Positions 1 to 12,415 of a stretch of 64,000 nt of DNA are shown here, one piece after another; the stretch's first letter is position 1, and each line of letters opens with the position of its first letter. This DNA is from Toxorhynchites rutilus septentrionalis (taxonomy: Eukaryota; Arthropoda; Insecta; Diptera; Culicidae), in the NCBI RefSeq assembly GCF_029784135.1, contig NC_073745.1, positions 276,498,166 to 276,562,165 on the forward strand, in the 5' to 3' direction. Below the pieces are notes generated by a model. The model saw only the letters and a program-made list of their open reading frames with translations, did not search any database and had not been told where the DNA came from. The translations under genes were made by a program, and so were the position numbers.

Positions 1-1080
1 GTTACTTCATACTTCTGACTGTCACTTTCTAACGAAATCGAATATCGAAAAATCCTTTTGGAACAACATTTCTGAGGACATAAGTTTCCTAAAAATGAGT
101 AAAAAAAAAACATTTTTTTCGATTTTCCAGACCGGGGGGACCCCCCCCCCCCCCGCAGGGAAATTGAAACATTTTGAACCAAAAAATAATGTCCGCTTTG
201 ATGGAGTGTATCCGATAAAAAGTACGAAAATTCATCAAAACTGTAATGGACTAATGTTTACAATACAATTTTACACTACAAAATTTTACAAAATAATTTA
301 CTATTTTTTCCAGATAGAACAAAATTTTTACATTTCGATATGAAAACTTTGTTTGTACCTTTTATCCAATCCCGAGATACAATTGGTTTTTTGATTCCGG
401 ATTCTAAATGAACCAAGCTTTAATCAACGGTATGATCATGAGAAAGGTTGGTTTCATCTTCTAGATGAACTTTTTCATCATTATTTACTGATCTTGCCCA
501 AACAGCAACACAAAAAAGTAATATACGCTATTTTACGGAGTTCTTTCTTATGCTTCGATACAACGTACAATTTTGAAAGTAAAATGTACGTTATATCGAA
601 GTTTCCCTGTAGTTTTTGTTTTGACTTTTTCAACTTCAAATCTAAATTGAAATTTTCTAACAAATAATTGCTCATCAAAATATTATAATATCCCTTGTGA
701 AATAAACAAAAAAGACAAATAAATTATCCGGTAATAGATAAAATAGTTTTCTCTTTGTGTCAATGATCGATTGAGAGAAACTAATTGAAATGTTGAAACC
801 AACATGATGAAGAGAAGATTATGAAAAAATACAACACTGTAAAAAAACATATTTACAAAACTAAAGTGAATGTTTTGAAAAAGTTATTTCAAAAGCAACT
901 AAATCGGTTCAATGGTTCAAAAGTTATTAATTTTTGGGAAAAAGTGCAAAAAGTTGATTTTCTGGAACATCCTAAAATGAAAATGGTTACCCTAATGAAA
1001 AAATTTAAAAATACGGGTCTAATATTTTGCAATAAAGAACAAAACTACAACTTTTCATAAAAATCTGAGAACCACTATAT
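1..1080. other. AT-rich non-coding DNA, no gene seen
   Basis: No open frame here resembles a known protein. The stretch is AT-rich with long A and T runs. A run of 14 C residues at 141-154, preceded by a G run, is the only strong compositional oddity. I see no RNA gene or TE terminus. Confidence 0.5.
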
Positions 1081-1391
1081 CGGTTTGGCATCTTCCTCTT
1101 CTTCTTATATGGCACTAACGTTCCTAGAGGAACTCCGCCGTCTCAACGTAGTATTACTTGCGTCATTTTCATTAGTACTTAGTTGAGATTTCTATGCCAA
1201 ATAACACGCCTTGAATGTATTCTGAGTGGCAAGCTCTGGAATACGCGTGACCACAGTGCAAGTCAGAAAAAAAATCTTTGAAGAAAAATTTCCCCGACCA
1301 GAACGGGAATCGAACCAGAACCCCCGGCTTGTTAGGTTTGACGCTAACCACTCGGCCACGGGGGCACCATGGAATGGCCACGGTTTGGCAT
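1081..1391 (-). mobile_element. Feilai-type tRNA-derived SINE with 11-bp TSD
   Basis: Read on the minus strand, the element starts with a tRNA-like head that has a pol III A box (TGGCCGAGTGG, 1348-1358) and B box (GGTTCGATTCC, 1306-1316). A non-tRNA body of about 190 bp follows, ending in a GAAGAAG-rich tail. The 11-bp sequence CGGTTTGGCAT stands directly on both sides (1081-1091 and 1381-1391), so the SINE itself is 1092-1380. Feilai is the abundant tRNA-related SINE of Aedes aegypti; the body and tail match my memory of it, but I could not align them. SINEs of this kind are transcribed by RNA polymerase III and moved by LINE enzymes. A second, headless copy lies at 17485-17680. Confidence 0.8.
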
Positions 1392-3364
1392 GGAATGGCT
1401 GATTATTAACAGCAAAATGATAGCCGATAACGTGTTGGGCAGCTCACTCCGAATAAACGAAACATTCTACACACATCTCCTGATCGGCCATGCGATTATC
1501 GACCCGGTCACTGATCTTTCTCAATAATCCTCCATGAAACGTGCATCCGCTACCAAGGGCATCTCAATTAATTAAGCTAAACAACACTCTCACGCTGGTC
1601 TTCGCCGAAAACATATCCACAGTTAATGATTGTATTGAATCTGAACACGGCTGAGAAAAAAGATTTCCATCCCGTTGAAATATTTATATGATCTTATTTA
1701 TATCACCCTTCTTGAGGATAATTATAACGGCGAAGAAGAGGGCATTCTGCCGAGGGGCACACTAGAAGATTAAATAAAATAAAATCGCGTGTACTGATGG
1801 TGTGGATGATAATGACCCTCTAGGAGGTAAATCCAATAGCCAGCCCACCATTTATCCTTCATGTTCACTACCTTCAACGGAGTGAATAACATTTATCGGA
1901 TGGTAGCCTTGAGTGATGTTGTAAATCTCAGCCATGTAGGGCCAGCAAGGATTGAAACAAGTACGACTTTCGTTAACTGCTACATAACTGAAACCAAATA
2001 TTAATTTTCACCAGATGAATGTGAGTAAAAAGGTTACAATTCTGTATTTAAAACTTCAATCGAAAAAGCTCGGGTGAGACATATGCTAGCGCTAAGAACA
2101 TGCTCAAAAACGAAAGCAGTTCCTTTCTTCAAACTGTTCAATAATGCTGATTGTTGGAATAGGAAAAAAAACTACAAGTGCTGCTCAACACAACACCAAT
2201 CGAAAACTCTGCTGCTTCCAACAAACAGTGCAGTCCGAAGCGAAACGAGATGCATTGAAATTCGAAACAGCATCATCATCGAGTTGGAGAGAGCTGTTTT
2301 ACATCCTCATCGGTAGTCGCGAACGGAAACAGTTTCAAATGGAATCGAAAGTTTAGAGAGTGCCAGTTTGTGATGTGAACGAGTGCCCGGTCCGGGGTTG
2401 CCGGGGACAAAAAAAAAGCACAACAGCATTTTTCGTTTCGAATCTGTTCTGTTCTCTTTCGCTATGACGAGAAGTAAGGGAGGGAAAGTTTGAGGTTTTT
2501 CATTCATAAAAAAACGAGGTGAACTAAGAGAACAATTTTTTAATAAATAGTATTCACAATTGAATATTTACGATGAAAATATGCTCGAGTTTTGTTCCAT
2601 AAAAACAATTAACAGACAATAATCTCAAGAATGAATAAACTTACACTATTTATAAACATAAAAACATCAGGAAATATTGGGGCTGATAGGAAATATTGGG
2701 GCTGATTCTGATACGCGAATGAGAAGTGACAGCTCGCAAAAATTGCCTCACTCAATTTCCGAAGGCGACTGTGGTGAGATTTTTATCTTGAATGAACTCT
2801 CATGAACACTCACTCAATTCTCGTGGGCGATTGCAGTGGAAAAACATGCCATTTTGTGACTTTTGAAGTCGTATCCTCATTTGTTATCGACTAGTACCAG
2901 CAATGACAAAAAAAAAATAGGATTAGGCATTTCCAAAGGATTTGAACGATTTCTAATCATTCACCGTTCCAAACGGGCAATCGCTATTCCAGATTCAAAG
3001 ATGTAGTCATCATCTACATTGTGAAAATTTTCGGATAAAATAGGCAATTTCGAATGCAATCCAGTTATACTGTGAATTTTGAAATAATTTATATTTATTA
3101 TTAACATGTAGTCAGTTCAAGTATTTGGTATGCTATTACTAATGACAAGAATATACATCTTCTGCAACCGCTCTAACGCGGTACAAAATTAAAATGTAAG
3201 TTTACAAAAGTTGACCCTAACTGATACGAAAAACTCAATTCAGCATACCGTTTCCTTTCTCCAGAAACCCAAATCAGACTTTCAAAAATTACGAAAAGCT
3301 ACTTAAGTAGTTAAAAATCGTATATGTTCGATCAACTTCTTCCATGTGTGAGGCATCCTCGGTG
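1392..3364. other. Unrecognised intergenic DNA
   Basis: No gene, RNA or TE coding region is recognisable. Short overlapping open frames around 2074-2356 show no family motif. A near-perfect 19-bp tandem duplication (GGAAATATTGGGGCTGAT unit) sits at about 2672-2708. Confidence 0.4.
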
Positions 3365-4537
3365 TTGACGTAGGATTACGTCTTTCGGGAACATATTGGG
3401 GTACAAATTGAAAACCGAAAATCGATTGCATCGTGAAAATTGTCCAATTTCAAACGCTTATTACTCAGTCATTTCATGATGGATTGATGAAATTTTTGCG
3501 TCAATTGATTTCGGTACTCCATAACAACTTTTTTATTGAAGAAAATAATATACGTCATGAAACTAACTATCAAACAATTGAAAAATCTCATCGCCTATCC
3601 TAACGGAAATACCCACCAAAACCAAAACATTCTGATTGGTCGAAATTGACAACACATGCGGCGGGTCCCTAACAGAGACATCAAAACCAAGCTGCCTGGG
3701 GGGAATCGACATTGCAAATATATGCAAGTCGGGGGTTGCTTCGTGAAATTTCATATCAATGACCGATCGTTTATTGTGAACAATTTAGCACCAAGTGTAA
3801 GTGTAAAATTGTATATGGAAGCAGTTGTGTTAAAAATGACTTCATATATGAAACGATTTATTTTAATTTACTAAAATCAAAAACCAAGGTGCGTTCCCGC
3901 TCGAAAACAAGTCGTTTGGTTTAAGCTGTCTGTTTTGTTGTGTTCATTTTCACTCAAGGAAAGTTTATACGGCGAGAAAAATTGGAAAAATGAATAAATA
4001 TTAGAAAAAAGTGATTTCCCATATCCTCTATATATAGTATTAGGTGTTGTTATTCCAATTAAAATTCGAATTGGGTTGAATAAACACTCATAAATTAAAA
4101 ATTATAAAAGAACATTACCTTTTCCATTCCAAATATGTTTTCTCTATATTAAAGTAACATATTTTTACTGATGAGAAAAAATTATGATTGTGTTCGGTAT
4201 TGGATTGGTAATTATCTTATATTACATTGGTGAGTTTTTTTTCTTTATTTCATCCATACATAACACAGGAGGTATCTCGTCTAGGATCGCAGAGGGCGGT
4301 TTTCATCATAACTCGTTCCACTTCGGTAAAAGATAATCTGATACGCACCATCTAACGACTATTTACCATCCTTCTGCCATCATCACTCGGTGAACACTGG
4401 TGGAGTTAACGTACAATACCCAACAACCAAACAAAACGGCCCTTTTCTGGCCCACCAACTCATTATTAAAGAGTTTAAAGATGTAAATCTTCAAACATAT
4501 CCAAAATCAACAGATAGTCTAACGGAATCCTACGTCA
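3365..4537. mobile_element. Family X element (palindrome-ended repeat), copy 1
   Basis: The two ends carry the same imperfect palindrome in opposite orientation: TTGACGTAGGATTACGTC at 3365-3382 and GGAATCCTACGTCA at 4524-4537. Outside the right end lies a tract reading CGGTCGTGTCTTGGACACAA, also found beside the termini at about 33147 and 40490. No coding sequence is evident inside. I infer a non-autonomous DNA element of about 1.17 kb. I compared only the termini, so the interior may differ from the other copies. Confidence 0.45.
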
Positions 4538-5524
4538 GCTATGCGGTCGTGTCTTGGACACAACCCTCCTGTGACTTTTTTATCCTCTAGTGGAGAAGCA
4601 ACTTCACCAGGGGAGTACTAGTGGAGAAGCAACTTCAGCAGCTGGAGTATCATCTGTGCTCATTGCTTCGTCCTTATCGATTCCAAGACCCAGCTTGACC
4701 ATAAGATAGATGCGAGATGCGTGCACACCTGGCTCATCCAGTGAGAATCCAGACGATAACAGCGCAGTTTCGGACAGTAGAATTACAAGATCCTTGGCTT
4801 TATCATTTTTATCGGCTCATTGTCTATGGATAAAATTTATTTAAATGCGATAATAAATATATCTTACCTTGATGGCTTTTATGTGAGGCGACTGTAAAGT
4901 TAATGTTCACTGCAATGTTATAAAGAATAGTCAACCTTCCACCAAACTTTCAGCGTAATTATTACGGAATTAGCACCGGACACTAAGTCAAAACACGAAT
5001 GCGGAATCAAAACACGGATACGAAATCAAAACAATTGAAATAACATACACTCATATTAATGCAAAGGGACTATGCAAAAACAGATTTGAAATTATATTTT
5101 TTTTTTCATTTTCTTATCCCAGCGATATTAATTTTCATCAATAATAATAAGAGGAAAACATTTATAAAGATGAACGAACTAATTTCCTGTACATATTTGT
5201 AACAAGGAATGAATAATCTTAAATTCAAAAAAATATATATTCATAAAACACATTGAATGCATAGAGCCTTTGCAATAAACACAAGCTTTGACATATATTT
5301 CATTGAAATACCAATACTGCACCATTTTCCATTAATTGGGTATTTTACTCCAAAATGAACCTCTCACGTCAGAACAATCGCCTTCGGCGATACGGTGACT
5401 TGGGTCATGTGACTTTGAGGAGTTCATTGCTGTCACATTCCATTCGCGCAGGAGAATCAGGCCCATTAGGTCTATTAAAGAAATATTGGATAGTTTTGAA
5501 TTTACGCGTGTTACGTACTACATA
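4538..5524. other. Non-coding DNA with a short tandem duplication
   Basis: A roughly 31-bp unit beginning TAGTGGAGAAGCAACTTCA is duplicated in tandem at about 4589-4648. The rest is AT-rich and holds nothing I recognise. Confidence 0.4.
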
Positions 5525-5794
5525 TGAGGGGCTTGAAAGAGGTGTAAGTGATTTGATCGATTTCTCTACATCGACTCTCTCTCTCTCTCTCTTTTGGTCA
5601 TAACTTAGCTGCAAATACATTCCCAGTTGTTTTTGACAATGTGGAAGATAGGTCAGAACCTCATCTATCGGATTCTATAGCGAACTTAAATTGGAACTTT
5701 TTTGCAGTTGAGTTATTAACTATATTTTTTTAGTAAAAGTTGATGAAGAGAAATCGATCAAGTCACTTACACCCCTTGCATTCTAAGGCCCTCA
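5525..5794. mobile_element. MITE with about 57-bp terminal inverted repeats
   Basis: The left end (5525 to about 5582, beginning TGAGGGGCTTGAAAGA) is repeated inverted at the right end (about 5737-5794). The arms share GGTGTAAGTGA(T/C)TTGATCGATTTCTCT. A TA dinucleotide flanks each end, as expected for a Tc1/mariner-type TSD. The 270-bp element has no coding capacity and contains a (TC)n microsatellite at about 5572-5592. The mariner at 5807 lies 12 bp to its right. Confidence 0.75.
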
Positions 5795-5806
5795 TATGTT
5801 ATAATA

Positions 5807-7096
5807 TTAGGCTGTCAAAAATGTTCTGCGGTATTTCCGCGAGGTGTCGTTGTAAGCGCGTAGTTCTAGTTGTATTCATTGTATCGAGTCATATCATAGC
5901 TTGTTGGAAAGGTATTTTTGCGCGCTATAATATAGTCCTTGACAGTGTTTTGTTTGGTTAAGTCGTTCGTGAGTTATAGTGTCGCAAATATTGAGCAAAA
6001 TAAAGATAAAATCCGACATATTTTACAGTACTACTATGACAAAGGCAAAAATGCATCTCAAGCTGCCAATAAAATTTGTGCAGTTTATGGACCCGATACA
6101 GTTTCCATTTCCACCGCACAACGATGGTTTCAACGTTTTCGTTCTGGTGTGGAGGTCGTCGAAGATTCGCCACGCTCCGGAAGGCCTGTCGTCGAAAATT
6201 GCGACAAAATCGCTGAATTAGCCGAGAAAGACCGACATAGTAGCAGCCGTAGCATCGGCCAAGAGCTGGGGATAAGTCATCAAACCGTTATTAACCATTT
6301 GAAGATGCTTGGATTCACAAAGAAGCTCGATGTATGGGTGCCACACACGTTGATGCAAAAAAACATCTTTGATCGTATCGACGCATGTGAATCGCTGCTG
6401 AATCGCAACAAAATCGACCCGTTTCTGAAGCGGATGGTGACTGGCGATGAAAAGTGGGTCACTTACGACAACGTGAAGCGCAAACGGTCGTGGTCGAATC
6501 CCGCTGAAGCGGCTCAGACGGTGGCCAAGCCCTCATTAACGGCCAGGAAGCTGTGGTTCTGCTGTGTGTTTGGTGGGATTGTCAAGGAATAATCTATTAT
6601 GAACTGCTTCCCTATGGCCAAACGCTCAATTCGGACCTGTACTGCCAAAAACTGGACCGCTTGAAGGTAGCACTCATGAAGAAGAGGCCATCTTTGATAA
6701 AGAGAGGCCGCATTGTCTTCCATCAGGACAACGCCAGGCCACACACTTCTTTGGTGACGCGCCAGAAGCTCCGGGAGCCCGGATGGGAGGTTCTTTTGCA
6801 TCCGCCGTATAGTCCGGACCTTGCACCAAGCGACTACCACCTGTTTTTGTCCATGGCGAACGAGCTAGGTAGTCAGAAGTTAGCCACAAAAGAGGCCTGT
6901 GAAAATTGGCTATCCGAGTTTTTTACCAATAAGGAAGCGAGCTTCTATAACAGGGGTATTATGAAGTTGGCATCTCGTTGGGAACAAGTCATCGAACAAA
7001 ACGGCGCATATTTGACTTAAAACAGATGATTGTAACTAATTTTATGAACAAATGAAAATTCAAAAAAAATACCGCAGGACTTTTTTGACAGCCTAA
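5807..7096 (+). mobile_element. mariner transposon, near full length
   Basis: The 1,290-bp element starts TTAGGCTGTCAAAAATGTTC and ends with the matching inverted repeat. TA dinucleotides at 5805-5806 and 7097-7098 are the TSD. The TIRs are about 30 bp and share TTAGGCTGTCAAAAA and CTGCGGTATTT. Length and TSD are typical of mariner. It carries one transposase gene, broken by a frameshift. Confidence 0.92.
5939..7020 (+). pseudogene. mariner transposase (DD34D), frameshifted
   Basis: This encodes the cut-and-paste transposase that would act on the flanking TIRs. The first part (to 6592) has the N-terminal helix-turn-helix region (KIRHILQYYYDKGKNASQAA), the linker motif WVPHTL and the first catalytic aspartate in VTGDEKWVTYDN. 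The second part, in another frame from about 6553, has the second aspartate in HQDNARPHTS and the third in YSPDLAPSDYHLF. There are 34 residues between the last two, the DD34D signature. The frames meet at about 6550, where a single-base indel turns the conserved LLCVWWD segment out of frame. No good ATG precedes the conserved N terminus, so the start codon may also be lost. All three catalytic residues remain. Confidence 0.92.
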
Positions 7097-7107
7097 TATA
7101 TGAGGGG

Positions 7108-7624
7108 TTTAAAATGCCTTGTACTGTTCGCTTGTGCGAAGCATACTGGAATATGCTGTCCCGGTTTGGGCTCCGTACCATGCAGTACAGTGTATGAAAA
7201 TTGAAAGAGTACAAAAATGTTTCCTGCGCTACGCTCTACGCCAGCTACCATGGAGGGACGGTTCCAGACTTCGTTGTAAACTAATCGACCTCGAAACACT
7301 TGCATCCAGACGAACTAAACTGCGACGACTGTTCGTGTTTGACCTGCTGACAGCTAACATAGACTGCCCGTCTCTTCTTCAAAATGTCAACATAACTGTA
7401 CCTCAACGTCGACTTCGTAACCAGCTTTTTCTTTCGCTCCCTACGAGTAGAACGACGTATGGATACTACAATCATTTTTATGCATGATTGAGAGATTTTA
7501 ATAATGTTAGTGCAGTGTTCGAATTCAATATAAATAAAGCTGTTTTTAAACTTAGACTTAAGAATATAGGTTAAGATGTAGTATGTACGAAAAAATTCGA
7601 AGACGAAATAAATAAATAAATAAA
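7108..7624 (+). pseudogene. 5'-truncated LINE 3' end (reverse transcriptase thumb region)
   Basis: The open frame (about 7112-7487) encodes the region after the RT catalytic core, with SLVRSILEYAVPVWAPY and a basic RYALRQLPWRD stretch. This is typical of the C-terminal part of Jockey- or CR1-type non-LTR retrotransposons. A stop, a short 3' UTR and a tail of AAAT repeats (about 7603-7624) follow. Endonuclease and RT core are absent, as in 5'-truncated insertions. It begins immediately after the mariner and a TATGAGGGG tract that resembles the MITE terminus at 5794. The clade is not certain. Confidence 0.75.
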
Positions 7625-8050
7625 CATTGTCCAGGCTATGCCACCAGCTGTCTCCATGTTTTGGCTGGTAGTATGACTCGCGGAGGCGTGAGGCAGGAAC
7701 TTGTGAGGACCAGAGCTCCAGAAAATGCTCCTTCCCGGTTCTCAACTCACCATTTATAGCCCCATATCTGTCATTTAAGGTGAAGGTGGAAACTAGCCAC
7801 AAATGGCTGCCACAATGGCGCTCATTTCTTTCATCTCCCTCCCAATTCCTGAGTCATATCGTTTCATGTCATGAAAATCAATAGAATAAAATTGTGTTGA
7901 TATTAGTACAATTATTATTTTTACGTTTAATGGGTCTATAATGTAAGTTTTAGCAACTTTAACTTGGGTAAGAAAATTGTATTGCAGAGCAACACTGCCA
8001 CGGCTGCCTATGCTTTCGAAAACAGTAAACGGAAATGGTAGGGGGGGTTT
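7625..8050. other. Unrecognised DNA before the Loa element
   Basis: No coding or RNA signal is seen. A run of seven G residues at 8041-8047 lies just before the open frame of the following retrotransposon and may mark its 5' junction. Confidence 0.35.
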
Positions 8051-8053
8051 TAA

Positions 8054-11000
8054 ACCTTGCCGTTAACGGAGCCTGTGGAGCACCAGGGCTCCCTCCACAG
8101 TATCGTCTGCCCTTGCTGCATTAAGCCGGTCACTGATGCAGTGGACCTTCTTTACCGCGAGACTCGTGGGACTTCTATGAATAATCCACATCCAAATGAA
8201 CAAAACGAGCGGTCGAAAATAACGCAGAACACTAAGGTTCTGCAAAAAAATCTCCATCACGCTAAAGCAGCATCTAGCGTGCTGTCTAGGAGGTTTATTG
8301 AAGACGCTATGGATTTAGCTTTAATTCAAGAGCCTTCGGTCCACAAAGGAAGAATACTTGGTATTCATACTGGTTCATGCAAGTTATTCTACGACGACAA
8401 GCATGACTCCCCAAGAACTGCTGTACTAGTAAAAGCAAATATTAAATGCTTTCCTATAACAGAGTTCATTCAAAGGGACATCGTCGCGATCAGAGTTGAG
8501 ATACCAACCGCCAAGGGAAGATCCGACATAATAATTGCGTCGGCTTATTTCCCTGGTGACGTACCTGAGGCACCTCCCCAAGAGGTTGCGGCGTTCGTAA
8601 ATTATTGCAGAGAAATCAAAAAAGACTTCATCATCGGCTGTGATGCCAATGCTCATCACACTTTGTGGGGTAGTACTGACATAAACAGTCGAGGTGACTG
8701 TCTTTTAGAATTTCTCTCTTCAAACAACATTGACATTGCCAATATAGGCAATGAACCAACGTTTATAAACGCTATCAGACAAGAAGTCCTGGACCTAACA
8801 CTGTGCAGTCCGGTAATTTCTTCGAAAATACACAACTGGCACGTTTCGGAAGAGGCGTCTTTGTCTGATCACAGACACATTATCTTCGAATGGGATGGTG
8901 GCTTGACAGTACAGAGAGAATATCGTGATCCAAGAAAAACCAACTGGGAACGATATTCACTTGAACTCGAGTCAGAAACTCTTAACAAAAGAATAAGGTC
9001 GATTCAACAGCTCGAATCAACTTCAAAAGAATTAAATGATACGATAGTTTCTGTCTACAACAGTAGTTGTCCACTTAAGAGAGTTTCTTCGACAAGAAAC
9101 GTTCCATGGTGGAACAAAAGGCTCGAGCGGCTACGTAAAACAGCGCGGAAGCTGTTCAACAGAGCTAAAATTAATTCGGATTGGTCTCAATATAGGAGCG
9201 CCCTAACCGAATATAATAGAGAACTAAGACGATCTAAACGAAAATCTTGGGTAAATAACTGCGAAAGCATTGAAAGTACCCCAATCGTTGCAAGACTAAG
9301 TAAGACTCTTGCAAAAGACCACTCGAACGGGCTAGGTTCCCTCAAAAAGGACGACGGTTCGTTCACAAAATCTCCCTCAGAAGTATTAGACTTACTGCTG
9401 AAAACTCACTTCCCGGGATCTACATCGGTTCATTCTGATACCAGTCCTAACTACAACCGCGACATGAAATGCTCTCGAAGGAATTCTCAAAGTGCAAAGG
9501 ATGTCGCAAAGATAGTTGCTGGAATGGTTTTCACGAGGGCCAGAGTAGAAAGCGCGGTGAGATCCTTTCAACCGTACAAATCCGCAGGTGCAGATGGAAT
9601 TTTTCCAGCCCTGATTCAAAAAGGAGAATCTAAGCTGATTCCATCTCTAATCGAGATTTTTAAGGCAAGTCTGATACTAGAGCACATTCCTTCCACATGG
9701 AGACTCGTTAAAATGGTCTTCATTCCAAAAGCTGGGAAACGTGATAAATCACTCCCAAAATCATTCAGACCAATTAGTTTATCATCAATACTGCTGAAAA
9801 CTATGGAAAAAGTATTATATGAATACATAAAGTCTGTATTCATGTCCAAATGCCCTTTATCTAAATACCAGTTTGGCTATCAATCAGGCAAATCCACAGT
9901 CACAGCGTTACACACGCTTGTGACTAAAATTGAAAAATCTCTTTCGTCAAAAGAAACTGCATTATGTGCGTTTGTTGATATCGAAGGGGCTTTCGACAAT
10001 GCTTCCTATGTATCAATGGCACAGGCTATGAGAAGAAGACATTTCGATGACTGCATAGTCGAATGGATTAAAGGCATGCTCACAAATAGACAAATCACCT
10101 CGGAGCTGGGTGGGTCATCGACATCTGTGATTGCAACGAAAGGTTGCCCACAAGGAGGGGTTCTATCACCTCTGCTTTGGTCACTGGTGGTTGACGACCT
10201 TCTGATTAGTTTGGAGGCGAATGGTTTCGAAACCGTGGGTTTTGCTGATGATTTAGTCATAACGTGGCAAATTCGACGATGTGATATCGAGTAGGATGCA
10301 GATGGCCTTAAACCTTACACAATCATGGTGAATCAAAGAAGGTCTGAGCATAAATCCCTCAAAAACAACAATTGTTCCTTTCACCAAAAAGAAGAAACTG
10401 CATCTGCAGACTCTAAATCTTGGAGGAGAGGAAATAAAATTCAGCGTTTCAGTGAAATATCTAGGCGTAATCCTAGATGCTAAACTAAACTGGAACGCAC
10501 ACTTAGATGCAATTATCAGTAAGGCCAACATTGCCCTATGGGCATGTTCTAAAATGATAGGTAGAACATGGGGCCTGAAACCAAAAATGGTTATGTGGGT
10601 CTATACAGCAATTGTGCGACCTAGGATAACCTATGCCTCATTAGTATGGTGGCCAAAGACTAAGGAGACTGTAGCTACAAAAAAGCTAAACAAACTCCAA
10701 CGACTGGCATGCGTTGCTGTAACAGGAGCAATGCGAAGCACACCCTCAAAGGCATTGGAGGCTATCCTTCACTTGTTACTTTTGGGTCAACATGTTCAGC
10801 TGGAGGCTAATAGAAGCGCTCTAAAGCTAAAAAGATATAAAAAAATATTAGACGGGGACAAAACTGGTCATTTGAGCATCCTGAATCTCTTACCCGTTGG
10901 ACCAACCTCAGAGATGAACAGCGATTGGATGGAGCCAAGGACCAATTATGACATTCCATACACAGTGATCGAACTTTCTCGTTCAGTATGGGATGAGGGT

Positions 11001-11897
11001 GGTCCCGATGTTCGTAATGGTTCAATCCTGTTCTATACCGATGGGTCGAAAATGAGTAACAGAACAGGTGCTGGAGTGTATGGTCCCAGAATAAAAATTT
11101 CTGTAGCTATGGGGAACTGGCCAACAGTTTTCCAGGCAGAAGTAGCTGCAATAATAGAATGTATAATTGTCTGCCTTAAAAGAAATTATAGACATGCTAA
11201 CATTTGTATCTTCTCAGACAGTCAAGCAGCACTTAAAGCCCTCAATGCTTTCAAGTGCTATTCAAAAATTGTCTGGGAATGCATTTGCCTTTTACGACAA
11301 CTGTGTCAGAGAAGTTCGGTACAACTGTACTGGATTCCTGGCCATTGCGGTATAGAGGGAAATGAACAAGCAGATGAACTCGCAAGACGCGGCTCAAGTT
11401 CACCCTTCACTGGTCCAGAACCATTCTGTGGAATTTCAGAATGTGTGTTGAAGAGTGAGCTGAAGAAATGGGAAGACCGGGAAGTAATGGCCAACTGGAT
11501 GGCTGTACAACTCAACCAGTCAAAAAAATTTATCACGCCGAGTATTAAAATTACTCAACAATTGCTGAGTCTTAATAAGAAAGACTTCAGCACATTCACT
11601 GGTCTTATAACAGGACACTGTCCGAGTAAATACCATCTCAAAAACATAGGTTTAGTGCAAGATGATATTTGTCGCTTTTGTAATGCCGAAAGCGAAACCT
11701 CGGAACATTTGCTCTGCAAATGCGGAGCACTAACAAGACGCAGACTTCAACACCTTGATAAGGCTATTCTGGAGCCCAAGGAAGTTTGGTCTGTGTCGCC
11801 GATCAGGACTATAAATTTTATCAAACAGATTATTCCTGATTGGCACCTATCTCGCTATAGCTTTCAGTCTACTTCTTCATCAATAAGCAGTAGATAA
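8054..11897 (+). pseudogene. Loa-clade ORF2: endonuclease, RT and RNase H, broken
   Basis: The product would nick the target and copy the element RNA into DNA. Residues about 55-280 form the apurinic-type endonuclease (DLALIQEPS, IIGCDANAHHTLWG, SLSDHRHI). The RT core follows with FIPKAGKRD, SFRPISLSS, AFVDIEGAFD, GCPQGGVLSPLLWSLVVDD and the catalytic FADDLVI near the end of the first frame. That frame stops at 10294. A frameshift at about 10262-10290 and an in-frame TGA at 10329-10331 separate it from the second open frame (10452-11897). The second frame has the thumb (KYLGVILDAKLNW) and RNase H (LFYTDGSK, AEVAAII, FSDSQAALKAL, WIPGHCGIEGNEQADELA), with a Cys-rich C terminus (CRFCNAESETSEHLLCKC). 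The first ATG in frame is at 8177, but the frame is open from 8054. Two lesions make it non-functional. Confidence 0.88.
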
Positions 11898-11985
11898 GCT
11901 TGAAGCGTAGTACAAAAAATGGGGCATACCACAACAGTTCAAACTAATGGACGCAGTGGTTCACACCCAACAAGGGAAAAAAAGG
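8054..11985 (+). mobile_element. Loa-clade non-LTR retrotransposon (5' truncated)
   Basis: The element carries an endonuclease, reverse transcriptase and RNase H in one long reading frame, followed by a short 3' UTR ending in A-rich sequence near 11985. No ORF1 with zinc knuckles is present upstream, so the 5' end is missing. RNase H together with the LSPLLWSLVVDDL type of RT motif points to the Loa clade (Loa, Bilbo, mosquito Lian) rather than R1, which lacks RNase H. It ends against the tandem array at 11986. I could not identify a TSD. Confidence 0.82.
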
Positions 11986-12415
11986 AGGGGCTACCATACA
12001 AATGAAACACAAATGTCTACATTACTCGAGAATTAATCACGCAAATGAAACAAAATTTGGCGTGTGCAGGTTTGAGGGTGCAATAAATGTTTCTATAATG
12101 GTTAGACACTCCACCTCCCTCTCTAAGGGGGGGCTGCCATACAAATGAAACACAAATTTCTGCATTACTCGAGAATTAATCAAGCATACTAAATGATACT
12201 AAATGATACTAAATTTTGCATGTGGAGATTTTAGGGGACAAGAAACATTTCTAAGGCGGTTCAACACTCTTCCCACCTTTCTAAGGGGGGCTGCCATAGA
12301 AATGAAACACAAAATTCTGCATAACTCGAGATCTAATCAAGCAAGTTGAGCCATATTTACCATGTGGAGATTTTAGGGGGCCCGAAACGTTTCTATGATA
12401 GTATGACACCCCATA
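11986..12415 (+). repeat. Tandem array 1, about 150-bp unit, three copies
   Basis: Three units are aligned on the recurring motif GCTGCCATACAAATGAAACA (11991, 12134, 12291), giving spacings of about 143 and 157 bp. Each unit has a CT-rich/G-run segment (CTCTAAGGGGG) followed by ATTACTCGAGAATTAATCAA. The middle unit contains a small triplication of ACTAAATGAT. The same unit forms arrays at 33600-34470 (plus) and 62870-63265 (inverted). Confidence 0.85.

Noticed and set aside
1300..1370. A tRNA gene on the minus strand
   Set aside because: A and B boxes are present, but the stretch continues into a SINE body with tail and TSD, and the 3' acceptor stem is not formed. It is the head of a SINE.
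11986..12415. CRISPR-like repeat-spacer array
   Set aside because: The whole 150-bp unit is repeated, there are no short identical repeats with unique spacers, and the DNA is eukaryotic.
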